The notes beneath the pieces are model-generated. The model did no database searches. It saw only the letters and a program-made list of their open reading frames with translations, and was not told where the DNA came from. This document shows, in pieces, positions 44,257-54,045 of a stretch of 64,000 nucleotides of DNA (its first letter is position 1; each line of letters opens with the position of its first letter). A program made the position numbers and the translations under genes. The stretch covers positions 2,101,001 to 2,165,000 of the forward strand of contig NZ_JNLH01000001.1 in assembly GCF_000703005.1 (NCBI RefSeq), written 5' to 3'. The DNA comes from Pseudobutyrivibrio ruminis HUN009. GTDB taxonomy: Bacteria > Bacillota > Clostridia > Lachnospirales > Lachnospiraceae.

Positions 44257-46272
44257 GTTTAATGTAGACCTTAGAGCTGGATGATTTTCCAGTTCTGGGT
44301 CTTTTTTTAATATGTCGTCTACGTCAGAGGATGCCATTTCAAGCTCGTCGGCGTCTTGATAAATATCGGCAACCTTAAAGCTAAACTCGCCACTTTGTCG
44401 AACTCCAAACATATCTCCAGGGCCTCGTAATTTTAAATCTTCTCTGGCGATATAGAAGCCGTCATTTGACTTAAGCATAATATTCAAGCGCTCTGATTCT
44501 TGGTTATCTGAGCTTGAATTCATTAAAATACAGTAACTTTGGGCGTCACCTCTACCAACTCTGCCTCTTAATTGATGCAGGGCTGCAAGACCAAATCTAT
44601 TGGCATTTTCAATCATCATAACTGTTGCATTTGGAACATTGACACCAACCTCTACAACAGTTGTAGAAACCAATATATCAGTTTTATGATTAGCAAAATC
44701 ATCCATTACCTGATTCTTTTCAGAAGGCTTCATTTTTCCATGCAAAACACCAATCTGATATTTGTCTTTAAAGTGTTCTTTTAGCTTTTTACTGTAATCC
44801 GTAACATTTTGCGTTTCGGTTGTTTCTGATGCCTCGACAAGTGGGCAAATTATATATACCTGATGCCCTTTTGCAATCTCATCGGAAACAAATTTGTAAG
44901 CGGTTGCTCTCATGCTTTCTTTGATTACACATGTTTTTATAGGTAATCGATTAGCTGGAAGTTCCTTGATTGCAGAAACATGCATATTTCCATAGAGAAT
45001 CATAGCCAGGGTTCTAGGAATGGGGGTCGCTGACATAACAACAATATGCGGATGATTTCCTTTTGAGGAAAGTTTATCTCGTTGCTGTACGCCAAATCTA
45101 TGCTGTTCATCAGTGATTACTAATGCCAATTCTCCGAAAGATCTGCCTTCTGATATCAATGCATGGGTGCCAATGATTAAGCATCGCTCATTTTCATCCA
45201 CCAGCTTTTGCATAGCTTTCTTTTCAGAAACTTTCATAGAACCAGTAAATAAAGCTACAGGAATATCTAATCCAGCATCATCAACCCAGTTTTTGAAACT
45301 TTCGTAGTGCTGCTTTGCAAGCACTTCTGTAGGCGCCATGATTGCTGCTTGATATCCAGATAATGCAACATCCAACATAGCCAAAAAGGCAACGATGGTT
45401 TTACCACTTCCTACATCACCTTGAATTAACCTCTGAGTAATGTATTCTCCTGTCAAATCACTAGAAATGTCATCAATGACCTTTAATTGATCATTAGTTA
45501 AAGCGAATGGTAATGAGTTTCTAAAATCGTCTGTTTCCTGATGATGTGTGATGTTGAATATATTAGGATATGAAACGCCTTTTTCTTCCTGCAAACGGGA
45601 ATTAAGTATAAAGAAAAACATTTCTTCATAAGCAAGGCGACGGCGTGCTTTTACCAGCTCATCGAAATCCTTAGGAAAATGATATGCGTAAATCGCATCC
45701 TTATATGACATAAAATCGTTTTTTGATTCTATATCCTCAGGCAACCTGTTTTCTGGAATGTTACAGTGCTCAAATCCACTTTTAACTGATTTTAATACAA
45801 GATTGTTGCTTAGGCCTTTAGTTAAATGATAAATAGGCTGTATTTGCTTACGGATTTCCTCGTATTTATCTCTTTCAAGTATTAAAGGCTGTGTAATCTT
45901 GTATCGACCCTTGTCAAATAATAGCCTTCCGTAGAAAACATATATTTTGCCTGGCTCCAGGCTGGATTTAATATAATTCGAATTAAACCAAGCTAAATCA
46001 ACTGCCACATCATCCACATAAGCTGTTGCTGATAATACATCCAGTTTGTTTCGTGTTCGAAATATCTTTGGGCTTGTCTTGATACGCCCAGCTATGCTAA
46101 CAAGTGAATTGACGTTATCTTTGTTTGGCATCGATACTTCCGGATAAATTAAATAGGTACGCGGAAAAAAAAGGAGTATATCCTCTATGGTATATACTCC
46201 TAACTTGTTTAATAATTTAGTTGTCTTCTCTCCAACGCCCTTAATAGTGTCAATCGGTGATAACAACTCCAT
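44224..46272 (-). CDS. recG: ATP-dependent DNA helicase RecG
   Basis: The start is ATG 46272 after GGAG; a longer frame extends into fakA and is not used. The 682-residue enzyme rescues stalled forks. It has the wedge/OB domain (about 1-250), Walker A GDVGSGKTIVAFLAM, DEQHRFGVQQR, VMSATPIPRTLA, and the C-terminal LHQLRGRVGRG and TRG-type segments. The last codons overlap rqcH on the opposite strand. Confidence 0.97.
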   Translation of the reverse strand: MELLSPIDTIKGVGEKTTKLLNKLGVYTIEDILLFFPRTYLIYPEVSMPNKDNVNSLVSIAGRIKTSPKIFRTRNKLDVLSATAYVDDVAVDLAWFNSNYIKSSLEPGKIYVFYGRLLFDKGRYKITQPLILERDKYEEIRKQIQPIYHLTKGLSNNLVLKSVKSGFEHCNIPENRLPEDIESKNDFMSYKDAIYAYHFPKDFDELVKARRRLAYEEMFFFILNSRLQEEKGVSYPNIFNITHHQETDDFRNSLPFALTNDQLKVIDDISSDLTGEYITQRLIQGDVGSGKTIVAFLAMLDVALSGYQAAIMAPTEVLAKQHYESFKNWVDDAGLDIPVALFTGSMKVSEKKAMQKLVDENERCLIIGTHALISEGRSFGELALVITDEQHRFGVQQRDKLSSKGNHPHIVVMSATPIPRTLAMILYGNMHVSAIKELPANRLPIKTCVIKESMRATAYKFVSDEIAKGHQVYIICPLVEASETTETQNVTDYSKKLKEHFKDKYQIGVLHGKMKPSEKNQVMDDFANHKTDILVSTTVVEVGVNVPNATVMMIENANRFGLAALHQLRGRVGRGDAQSYCILMNSSSDNQESERLNIMLKSNDGFYIAREDLKLRGPGDMFGVRQSGEFSFKVADIYQDADELEMASSDVDDILKKDPELENHPALRSTLNSFLANQFYVL
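44266..44308 (+). terminator. Terminator of rqcH inside the recG coding region
   Basis: agacc (44266-44270) with tagagctgga (44272-44281) pairs with tccagttctg and ggtct up to 44302, 15 bp with one bulged T and a 6-nt loop, followed by six further T's. It lies 10 bp after the rqcH stop and within the last codons of recG. Confidence 0.85.
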
Positions 46273-46276
46273 AATA

Positions 46277-47812
46277 TTACTCCACTGAAACGATGTATGC
46301 GTAAACAGCCTGTCCGCCTTCTGAAATTTCAACTTCAAGATCTGAATACTTCTCAAGAACCTTGTCTCCAAGAGCCTGAGCATCATCCTGATTTGAACCT
46401 TCACCCCAGTAGATAGAAACTACAGCGGAATCATCAGAAACCATCTCGTCGATCATCTCAAGGAATGCAGTTGAAATATCAGCATTTACTGAAAGGAGGC
46501 CTGAATCGCCCATACCCATCCAGTCATCTTTTCTGATTTCTTTATCATCAATAACAGTATCACGAACAGCGTATGTAACCTGACCAGTCTTAACATTAGA
46601 GATTTCCTCTGTCATGGCAGCCTGGTTATCTTCAACGCTAGCGTCTGCAGCGAATGAAATAAGAGCTGTAATTCCCTGAGGAATTGTCTTTGTAGGGATA
46701 ACGATAATCTTTTTATCCTCACAAATAGCAGCTGCCTGATTTGCTGCGAGAATGATATTTTTATTGTTTGGTAAAACAAATACTGTCTTTGCATTAACCT
46801 TTTCTACAGCTGAAAGAATATCGTCTGTAGAAGGATTCATTGTCTGACCACCTGGAATCATGTAGTCACAGCCAAGCTCTGTAAAGATAGATGTAAGACC
46901 TTCACCTGTAGCAATTGAAACAAATCCCATTTCCTTTGCTGGCTCTGTAAACTTAGGAGCCTCTTCCTTAACATCTTCTTTTTCGCTAGAAAATACTACT
47001 TCATCAGAATTTGCCTCTGTGATAGTAAGCTCAGAAACCTTTCCAGAAGCTAACTTCTCTAACTTAGCTTTTAATTCTTTAATCTGGTATGAAGCAAGTG
47101 GCTTCTCAGATTCGATAACGAACTCTACAGCATACTTAGAGATAGCTGGCTTAGCTTTTGGAGCTTCTACAGCCTCTGATGTGTAATCAACTTCCTTACC
47201 GATAAGGGCATCGTAAGCACCCTTGAGAACCTGAACAAGACCCTGTCCGCCTGAATCTACAACACCAGCCTGCTTCAAAACTGGAAGCATATCTGGAGTT
47301 CTTGCAAGTGTATCCTCTGCTTCTGCTATAACAGCCTCAGCAAATTCTACAATATTGTCTGTCTTTGTAGCCATCTCTGCAGCCTTGTCAGCAGCAGCGC
47401 GGGCAACTGTAAGAATTGTACCTTCTTTTGGTTGCATAACTGCCTTGTAAGCAGTCTGAACAGCCTTTTCAAAGGCCTCATTTAAAAGTGGAATATCAAC
47501 TTCGTCGTGGCTTGAAATAACCTTTGTGAAACCACGGAAAAGCTGAGACAAAATAACACCAGAATTACCTCTAGCGCCTCTAAGTGAGCCAGATGAAATA
47601 GCCTTAGACAATGTCTTCATGTCTGGATCCTGAAGTTCCATTACAGCATTTGCTGCAGACATGATAGTCATAGTCATGTTTGTACCTGTATCACCATCAG
47701 GAACTGGGAAAACGTTTAATTCGTTAATCCATTCCTTTTTAGATTCAAGATTTTTTGCGCCCGAAAGGAACATCTTTGATAATAAAGACGCATCGATAGT
47801 TTGAATCTCCAC
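46277..47812 (-). CDS. fakA: FakA, fatty-acid kinase (DAK2/DhaL domain)
   Basis: The start is GTG 47812, eight bases after AAGGAGG; the upstream TTG would place the ribosome site inside the frame. The 511-residue enzyme has the DhaL-like domain (residues 1-200; FPVPDGDTGTNM, GSLRGARGNSGVILSQLFRG, DSGGQGLVQVL) and the two C-terminal FakA domains. With FakB it phosphorylates incorporated fatty acids. It follows the Asp23 gene with overlap, the usual pair. Confidence 0.93.
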   Translation of the reverse strand: MEIQTIDASLLSKMFLSGAKNLESKKEWINELNVFPVPDGDTGTNMTMTIMSAANAVMELQDPDMKTLSKAISSGSLRGARGNSGVILSQLFRGFTKVISSHDEVDIPLLNEAFEKAVQTAYKAVMQPKEGTILTVARAAADKAAEMATKTDNIVEFAEAVIAEAEDTLARTPDMLPVLKQAGVVDSGGQGLVQVLKGAYDALIGKEVDYTSEAVEAPKAKPAISKYAVEFVIESEKPLASYQIKELKAKLEKLASGKVSELTITEANSDEVVFSSEKEDVKEEAPKFTEPAKEMGFVSIATGEGLTSIFTELGCDYMIPGGQTMNPSTDDILSAVEKVNAKTVFVLPNNKNIILAANQAAAICEDKKIIVIPTKTIPQGITALISFAADASVEDNQAAMTEEISNVKTGQVTYAVRDTVIDDKEIRKDDWMGMGDSGLLSVNADISTAFLEMIDEMVSDDSAVVSIYWGEGSNQDDAQALGDKVLEKYSDLEVEISEGGQAVYAYIVSVE

Positions 47813-47825
47813 GTATAAATCCTCC

Positions 47826-48185
47826 TTAGTCAATAACTCTTACGCCTTCAACGTAGATATTGATTGTATCAACAGTTAAACCAGTAAAAGACGAAACTTT
47901 ATATTTTACTGTTTCGATGAGGTTCTCTGCTACTGCAGCAACGCTAACACCATATGAAACAATAACATGAAAATCTAACGAAATTGTGTTGTCCTCATTG
48001 ATATTGACACTAATTCCGTGATTTAAATAATCTTTCTTGAGAAGCTTAACCAAGCCATCTTTCATATTGACAGCAGCCATGCCTACAATGCCGAAGCACT
48101 CTACTGCAACTGAACCGGCATAAGTAGCAATAACATCTGTGTCTATAACAATCTTACCAAGCTCTGTTTCCATTTGACCTTGCAT
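47826..48185 (-). CDS. Asp23/Gls24 family envelope stress protein (YloU type)
   Basis: The 119-residue protein has the Asp23 pattern: LGKIVIDTDVIATYAGSVAVECFGIVGMA, ISLDFHVIVSYGVSVAAVAENLIE, and VDTINIYVEGVRV at the end. Such proteins are linked to the membrane and envelope stress; next to fakA it is conserved in Firmicutes. ATG follows TGGAGGT. Confidence 0.93.
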   Translation of the reverse strand: MQGQMETELGKIVIDTDVIATYAGSVAVECFGIVGMAAVNMKDGLVKLLKKDYLNHGISVNINEDNTISLDFHVIVSYGVSVAAVAENLIETVKYKVSSFTGLTVDTINIYVEGVRVID

Positions 48186-48284
48186 AAAATTACCTCCAAA
48201 TTCGCATATTTACTCATGATGAGAACATTATATACTATGTTTACTAAAAATGAAAGTAAGGATTAATGCCTAAAACAAAAAATA

Positions 48285-48308
48285 AAAGCCACCCTTCCGA
48301 GTGACTTT
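48285..48308 (-). terminator. Terminator after rpmB
   Basis: aaagccac (48285-48292) and gtgacttt (48301-48308) pair with one mismatch; on the minus strand a T-rich run (TATTTTTTGTTTT) follows, 18 bp after the rpmB stop. Confidence 0.75.
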
Positions 48309-48325
48309 CAATATCGTGTGTAAGA

Positions 48326-48511
48326 TTAAGCACGCTCAACCTTGCCAGAACGTAAACAAGAAGTACATACATATAACTTCTTAGGTGTTCCATTCACATT
48401 ACACTTAACGGACTTCACATTAGACTTCCACATATGATTGGATCTTCTATGAGAATGGCTCACATTGTTACCGAAATGAGCGCCTTTTCCACAAACTGCA
48501 CATTTTGCCAT
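48326..48511 (-). CDS. rpmB: Ribosomal protein L28
   Basis: The 61-residue protein is L28 (AKCAVCGKGAHFGNNVSHSH, HMWKSNVKSVKCNVNGTPKKLYVCTSCLRSG). Zinc-type with CxxC pairs at both ends (C4/C7 and C49/C52-like). Single gene with its own promoter and terminator. Confidence 0.96.
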   Translation of the reverse strand: MAKCAVCGKGAHFGNNVSHSHRRSNHMWKSNVKSVKCNVNGTPKKLYVCTSCLRSGKVERA

Positions 48512-48572
48512 GATTGCACCTCCTTGTAATTTATTTCAAAAACAAATTGCATTGACTAAACGCAACAATCGA

Positions 48573-48601
48573 ATTATAGCAAAGCAAATTGTAAATTGCA
48601 A
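48573..48601 (-). promoter_or_regulatory. Promoter of rpmB
   Basis: On the minus strand TTGCAA (48596-48601) and TATAAT (48573-48578) are 17 bp apart. Confidence 0.7.
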
Positions 48602-48646
48602 TGATTTTTTCACTATATCTTGATTTTATTTTTCTAAGATAATGTA

Positions 48647-50077
48647 TTACTGGAAATATGCATCAAAAACCTTTGCTGCCAATGGAGCTGCATGCTTACT
48701 TCCATATCCTGCTCCCTCCATTATAACAGCAATAGCCAGTTCTTTTCCAGTATTATCTATTGCATATCCTACAAACCAGGAATGAGTGATGCTTTTATTG
48801 GTAGTATACTCTGCTGTTCCAGTTTTACCATAAACTTTTAAATTGCCGAAATCTACGCTATCAGCGGTTCCATCCATTACAACAGCTTCCATGTATTCAT
48901 TTAATAGAGCTACTTCGGAATCAGACATTATCTTACCGTAGCTTTTTTCATCTGTTTGACTAACAATATCTCCTTCGGCGCTAACTAACCTATCAGCATA
49001 ATATGGCTCCATTAATTCGCCGTCATTGGCAATTGCAGATACGAGCATGCACATATGAAGAGGAGAAACTGTAGTATTACCCTGGCCTATAGCTGTTTGG
49101 CCTACAAGCTTTTCATCACTGTTTTCAAGAGAAAAGTTGGATGCTTTGGTGGTTTCAATCTGTGTAGGCAAAGTATCATTAAATAATAATTCCTCTGCAG
49201 TTTCAGAGAACTCTTCTTTATCTAGATTTATTCCCATATATGCATATGCGCTGTTGCAGGAATTTGAAAATGCTTTTAACAGATTTTCGGAACCATGAGA
49301 TTTATTACTACTACAATGAATTGTAAAATCCCCTACTTTAAGAGAACCATTGCAATTGTAGCTAAAATCTGAGTTACCATTATTAGCTCTTAAATAGGCT
49401 ATAGTGGTAACAATTTTAAATGTTGAACCAGGAGGATATGCTCCTTGTGTAGCTCTATTTAAAAGCACTGATTTATTGTTTGATTCACTATTTATGTCAT
49501 CCCAATATGTTGCAATTGTGTTTGGATCGTAATCAGGTTTTGATACCATCGCAATTACTTTTCCTGTAGAAGGCTCGATTGCTATTACTGCCCCGTCATA
49601 CATTCCCATGCCTTCGTAAGCAGCAAGCTGAGTTTCATAATCAAATGTCGTGTATAAATCATCACCAGGACTTTTTTTGCCACTGAGATTATTATTAATC
49701 TGATCCTTAAGTGAAATGTGGCTTTTCAATAGGTCAAATGAGTAATAAGCCTCTAAGCCTGCCATCCCTTTGTCGACATAGCCTACAGCGTGGCTAAACA
49801 GCCTTTCATCTGGATATACACGTATTTCCTGCTTTGTATCATCATAACCTGTCTTGGCTATAATATGCCCATCAGCGGTATATATGCTACCTCTTGTTAC
49901 ATCATCTGAAAAAGCAGAAAATCTTGAGTTATAAGAGTTATAAATAAAATCCTTTGCTCCTTCTTTTACGTAGTAGGAAAGATAGACAATCATAGCAATA
50001 AAGACCATGGCAAACATGATTGCTATAACATATATTTCTTTTCTGATTGCTTTCTTAGTAGTCTTCTTTTTAGTCAT
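48647..50077 (-). CDS. Class B penicillin-binding protein (PBP2/PbpA type)
   Basis: The 476-residue protein has one N-terminal membrane helix (about 14-36), a dimerisation domain, and a transpeptidase domain with STFK (218-221), SNS (271-273), and KTGTAE near 428-433, all intact. No PASTA domain. It cross-links peptidoglycan. Its gene overlaps the FtsW/RodA gene by 8 bp, so the two work as polymerase and transpeptidase. Compact size suggests a PbpA-type partner of an elongation or sporulation-like SEDS protein. Confidence 0.93.
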   Translation of the reverse strand: MTKKKTTKKAIRKEIYVIAIMFAMVFIAMIVYLSYYVKEGAKDFIYNSYNSRFSAFSDDVTRGSIYTADGHIIAKTGYDDTKQEIRVYPDERLFSHAVGYVDKGMAGLEAYYSFDLLKSHISLKDQINNNLSGKKSPGDDLYTTFDYETQLAAYEGMGMYDGAVIAIEPSTGKVIAMVSKPDYDPNTIATYWDDINSESNNKSVLLNRATQGAYPPGSTFKIVTTIAYLRANNGNSDFSYNCNGSLKVGDFTIHCSSNKSHGSENLLKAFSNSCNSAYAYMGINLDKEEFSETAEELLFNDTLPTQIETTKASNFSLENSDEKLVGQTAIGQGNTTVSPLHMCMLVSAIANDGELMEPYYADRLVSAEGDIVSQTDEKSYGKIMSDSEVALLNEYMEAVVMDGTADSVDFGNLKVYGKTGTAEYTTNKSITHSWFVGYAIDNTGKELAIAVIMEGAGYGSKHAAPLAAKVFDAYFQ

Positions 50078-51398
50078 AACGTCTTCTGCCTTTGTTTATA
50101 TATATTAATTCATCAGAACACTGTGCGATGTAAAAACAAATAAACATTGAAAGTAGCGAGCTGCCACCATAGCTGATAAAAGGTAAGGTGACACCTGTGG
50201 ATGGTATAAATTTGATTACGCCGCCAATATTTAATATAGCTTGAATCGAAAAAATAATTGCGATTCCATTGATAACCAACATATAAAAGCTGTTAGAACA
50301 TGCAAAAGCTCTATTAAAAAGCATAATGCTGGTGCACATCACAATAATTATTAAGCATATAGCTACAACTGCCCCTAATTCTTCTGAGATAGCTGCAAAG
50401 ATAAAGTCCTTAGTAACAACCGGAATCTTATTTGGCTGACCGTTTGTAAGACCAGATCCAAACCAACCTCCTGAGCCAATTGCAAATAACGATTGTGTTA
50501 TCTGATATCCCTTATCATCAATGACAGATAAAGGGTCCGACCACGCAATAAATCTGGATTGAATATGAGGAAATTTATTGTATGCATATATTCCACCAAC
50601 AACAGCAACAATAAACTCTAAAGATAAAACTATATAGTTCTTATAAGCTATGAATATCATGAACACATAAGCAACAAGAAAAATCATTGCAGTTCCTAAA
50701 TCTCTTGATAATACAAGAACTATAACATGCAATCCTGCTCCAATTGAAGAGAATAAAAAGCCGCGTATATCCTTATATGTCACTATACAACCGCTGATAA
50801 AGAATAGATAAGTAAGCTTTACAAATTCACTAGGCTGTATACTTATGCTTCCAAAGGAAAGGGATAGTTTTGCGCCATACTCCACCTTTCCTGTGAAATG
50901 CACTATTAAAAGAAGCGCTATGCCAACAAGGGCAAAAATAAATAGCTTTCGATTGATATGCTTGATATTTTTAAGTACCAGCATGGCTAATATAGCAAAT
51001 CCTGCAGATGCAATGGCAAAAACAAACTGTCTGGTTGCCCTACTCATATCAAGTCTTTCTAGTGCAATAAAACTAAAGCTTAGAAGCATCAACATATTAT
51101 TTAAAAGAGCTCCAGATTTGCCATAGTTTAGTTTGGTCATTGATATGCTTATTGCAACAAATAAAGCCAGCTGAAAGATAGCCAAAAGAATAATTCTAGG
51201 GTCTTCTTTTACATAGTATAAAATGACGGAGCCATTTATCAAAAAACAGACTACCATGATAGCTTGAATAGTAGATAAAATCCCCGATAAATCTTCGCCG
51301 ATTTTTGCCTCAAATATCTGTATAACATCTAATAGTGTAAACACCATTATAAATATTAAAATTGTTATTCTGGAAAAAGTTATCAGAACGCTAACCAA
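50070..51398 (-). CDS. FtsW/RodA/SpoVE (SEDS) peptidoglycan polymerase
   Basis: The 442-residue protein has about ten membrane segments and SEDS landmarks: FVKLTYLFFISGC, DLGTAMIFLVAY, AISEELGAVVAI, and GVTLPFISYGGSS. It polymerises lipid II. It starts at TTG 51398, after GAGGAG. The gene pairs with the class B PBP downstream by an 8-bp overlap. Whether elongation or division is served cannot be told. Confidence 0.93.
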   Translation of the reverse strand: MVSVLITFSRITILIFIMVFTLLDVIQIFEAKIGEDLSGILSTIQAIMVVCFLINGSVILYYVKEDPRIILLAIFQLALFVAISISMTKLNYGKSGALLNNMLMLLSFSFIALERLDMSRATRQFVFAIASAGFAILAMLVLKNIKHINRKLFIFALVGIALLLIVHFTGKVEYGAKLSLSFGSISIQPSEFVKLTYLFFISGCIVTYKDIRGFLFSSIGAGLHVIVLVLSRDLGTAMIFLVAYVFMIFIAYKNYIVLSLEFIVAVVGGIYAYNKFPHIQSRFIAWSDPLSVIDDKGYQITQSLFAIGSGGWFGSGLTNGQPNKIPVVTKDFIFAAISEELGAVVAICLIIIVMCTSIMLFNRAFACSNSFYMLVINGIAIIFSIQAILNIGGVIKFIPSTGVTLPFISYGGSSLLSMFICFYIAQCSDELIYINKGRRRYD

Positions 51399-51400
51399 CG

Positions 51401-53509
51401 TTATTCTACTCCTCTTTTTAAATGTCCTTTAGTAAAGTCTTCTTTGAATTTAAAAGGTTGATTCTTGATAAATACATCTTTATAAAGATTAAGTATTTCT
51501 TCGGTTTCTGATTCAGATTCAACAGTAAAATCCAATCTGAATTCTTTTACGCCAAGTGTCAGCAATTCATCCTTTAAATCAAAAGCCATATATTTCTTGC
51601 TGTTGTAGATTGTGTTATAGCAGTTGGTGCAATCACAAGCAACAATCAAGTTTTCATTCTTTCTGTCTACTAGTGTAATCTGGCTGTTAGCCTTTTTACA
51701 TCCGATAGTGTTCTTAACAGTACAATTAGCTGTAATCATCATAGGAATACGGCTGTAAATAATCATCTGAGAATTATGATTATCTCTGTGCTTTAATTCT
51801 TTTAATGAAAGCTCATAAGGGATACAGCTATAATTGAATCCAAGATTTTCAAATGCTTTAACACTTCGGTTGTTGAATGTATATAACCTGTGGTCCAGTA
51901 TTACTTTTTTCTGAGGGTAATCAATACTAGATAAATAACCTAGCTCATCGTAGCTTGCTGCTATTACACCGTCTGCTCTATCGTCTATATCTAAAGAGTT
52001 GATTTTGCTGCTTCTAAATACTGCTGGCAGGTAAATATATACTTTGCCAGAAAAATATTGTTTTGCAGTCTCAAATAAATGGGATGGAACCGCAATAGCA
52101 TCAATAAAATCAAAGTTTTTCAATGCTTTAATCTGCTCTTCTTTTAGCAATGTGATGAAAGCCTTTGGTGAAGCCTGAATATTGTTAGGGACCTTTAATT
52201 CCTCAAATGGAACTACTATTTTATTCTTCTCAGTAGATAATACAGCAGTAAGCTTTGCAATGGCTTCTCTTCTGGCATTCTTCAAAGCTGAAACAGGCAA
52301 GAAAATATCGTCATCATAATCAATGTTTAATTTATCAATTTCAAATGATGTATTTCCCAGACCAGATATCGCTTTTACGATATCTTCTCTACTTGTAGCT
52401 CTATTTTGAGCCTGTTCAATAATATTTCCGACAAACTTTCCCTCGTTTCCGTTTTCATCGGTAAATATTACCTGAAGCTCTTTTCCTAGATTTGCACTAA
52501 CCTTGCAGTTAACTTTTATTTTTCTTTCTGTAATTTCTGCATTAGTTGGTTCCGCTTTTGTATGAGAAGGAGCTTCGAAAGTAATCATTTCAGGGCCGTT
52601 GTGGGAATGCAAATATAAATCTGTAAATCCGCTTCTGTTTCCCGAATTTAAAAGACGTGTTATGTCCTCATCTGATACAGAATAATTAGCAGCACCCTTG
52701 TACAAATACTGATCTATATAATGTCTATATACAGATAAAACTCCAGTTGCATAGTCTATCTGCTTCATTCTTCCTTCGATTTTGAAAGACATTACACCTG
52801 CTTCAATCATTTCCGGAAGATACTTTATAGTACAAAAATCCTTAGGGCTAAGGATGTAATTTCCTTTTTTGTTAAGCTTTTTATTTTTATCATCAAAAGC
52901 TTCATATGGAAGTCTACAAGGCTGAGCACATCTTCCTCTGTTACCAGATCTTCCGCCTAAAATTGATGACATCAAGCACTGTCCGGAATAGCAAACGCAA
53001 AGAGCACCATGAACAAAAGACTCGATTTCCAAATCAGGGCAAGCGCTATGAATCCTGCTAATTTCATTGATAGATATCTCACGAGCTGTAACAATACGTG
53101 ACGCTCCTAAATCCTCGAAAAACCTGGCGCCATATTCTGTGCAAAGGCTGGCCTGAGTGCTCATATGAATATGCGTATCCGGGAAATATGTTCTTATGAA
53201 ATTAAATACACCAAAATCCTGAACGATAAATGCATCGACTCCATTTTCCACGTATGCTTTTAGGTATTCGTAAAGCTTTCCTTCGATTTCAAGATTTTTA
53301 AGTAATGTATTTACAGTAAGATAAGCCTTCGCTCCGTGCAAATGAGCATATTTAATAGCCTCTTTGGCGTCTTCGATTGAGAAGTTCTTAGCATAAGCTC
53401 TAGCGCCAAATAAATCACCACCAAAATAAACTGCATCAGCTCCTGAATTGATAGCAGCCTTAAATATTTGTAAATCGCCTGCTGGCGAAAGTAATTCTAA
53501 TTTATTCAT
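51401..53509 (-). CDS. U32 family peptidase-like protein with DUF3656 (RlhA/TrhP family)
   Basis: The start ATG 53509 follows GAGGA. The 702-residue protein has the U32 domain (KLELLSPAGDLQIFKAAINSGADAVYFGG, then YVENGVDAFIVQDFGV, and the U32 signature around ESFVHGALCVCYSGQCLMS) and a C-terminal extension with cysteines near VACDCTNC. Relatives hydroxylate 23S rRNA (RlhA) or tRNA (TrhP) rather than cleave protein. Follows zapA after a terminator. Confidence 0.85.
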   Translation of the reverse strand: MNKLELLSPAGDLQIFKAAINSGADAVYFGGDLFGARAYAKNFSIEDAKEAIKYAHLHGAKAYLTVNTLLKNLEIEGKLYEYLKAYVENGVDAFIVQDFGVFNFIRTYFPDTHIHMSTQASLCTEYGARFFEDLGASRIVTAREISINEISRIHSACPDLEIESFVHGALCVCYSGQCLMSSILGGRSGNRGRCAQPCRLPYEAFDDKNKKLNKKGNYILSPKDFCTIKYLPEMIEAGVMSFKIEGRMKQIDYATGVLSVYRHYIDQYLYKGAANYSVSDEDITRLLNSGNRSGFTDLYLHSHNGPEMITFEAPSHTKAEPTNAEITERKIKVNCKVSANLGKELQVIFTDENGNEGKFVGNIIEQAQNRATSREDIVKAISGLGNTSFEIDKLNIDYDDDIFLPVSALKNARREAIAKLTAVLSTEKNKIVVPFEELKVPNNIQASPKAFITLLKEEQIKALKNFDFIDAIAVPSHLFETAKQYFSGKVYIYLPAVFRSSKINSLDIDDRADGVIAASYDELGYLSSIDYPQKKVILDHRLYTFNNRSVKAFENLGFNYSCIPYELSLKELKHRDNHNSQMIIYSRIPMMITANCTVKNTIGCKKANSQITLVDRKNENLIVACDCTNCYNTIYNSKKYMAFDLKDELLTLGVKEFRLDFTVESESETEEILNLYKDVFIKNQPFKFKEDFTKGHLKRGVE

Positions 53510-53528
53510 AGATATCCTCAAAAAATAA

Positions 53529-53547
53529 GGGCCCCATCAAGGGACCC
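53529..53547 (-). terminator. Terminator after zapA
   Basis: gggcccc (53529-53535) and gggaccc (53541-53547) pair over 7 bp including one G-U pair, with a 5-nt loop; on the minus strand TTATTTTTT follows. The U32 gene's ribosome site begins right behind it. Confidence 0.8.
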
Positions 53548-53552
53548 AATTA

Positions 53553-53978
53553 TTATTCATCTGAAATAGAACCTAGAAGGGCATCCTCTAGGGAAGCCTC
53601 AAGCTTTGTCTTGTGAAGAAGAAGCTCCTTGTTCTCCCTTTCAAGCTTTGTAATTGTTTCTTCTAAAGTCTCTGTCTTAAGCTGTGCTGATATTAAATCG
53701 TGTTTGAGATTGTAAATTTCTTTATCACGAATATCTAAATCAGATTCAAGGGATTCAACCTGGGTCTTCGCCTTGAAGTAATCGTCAGCAATATTTAGCT
53801 CAAGCAAAGTAGCCTTTAAATCAGCAGAAATACGCTTGTAATCGTCTATTGAATTAAACTCGTCAAGCTTTGAATTTATGTAGTTGGCAACCTTCTGAAG
53901 ATATTCCTCCTCTTCGTAACCGCTCAACGTATAAACTTTTCCGCCTATAAGCACTTTTGCGCTCTTCTCGGAAACCAT
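53553..53978 (-). CDS. zapA: Cell division protein ZapA
   Basis: Start ATG 53978 sits nine bases after GGAGG; an ATG at 53987 directly touches the ribosome site. The 141-residue protein has the ZapA globular part (VLIGGKVYTLSGYEEEEYLQKVANYINSKLDE) and a long coiled coil (about 75-135). It bundles FtsZ. It has its own promoter and terminator. Confidence 0.9.
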   Translation of the reverse strand: MVSEKSAKVLIGGKVYTLSGYEEEEYLQKVANYINSKLDEFNSIDDYKRISADLKATLLELNIADDYFKAKTQVESLESDLDIRDKEIYNLKHDLISAQLKTETLEETITKLERENKELLLHKTKLEASLEDALLGSISDE

Positions 53979-54011
53979 ATACCGCATCCTCCCTCTAGAA
54001 AATCACCTATA

Positions 54012-54040
54012 ATTATATATATTATTTTGCATAAAAACAA
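54012..54040 (-). promoter_or_regulatory. Promoter of zapA
   Basis: On the minus strand TTGTTT (54035-54040) and TATAAT (54012-54017) are 17 bp apart, just after the ruvB stop. Confidence 0.55.
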
Positions 54041-54045
54041 GATTT

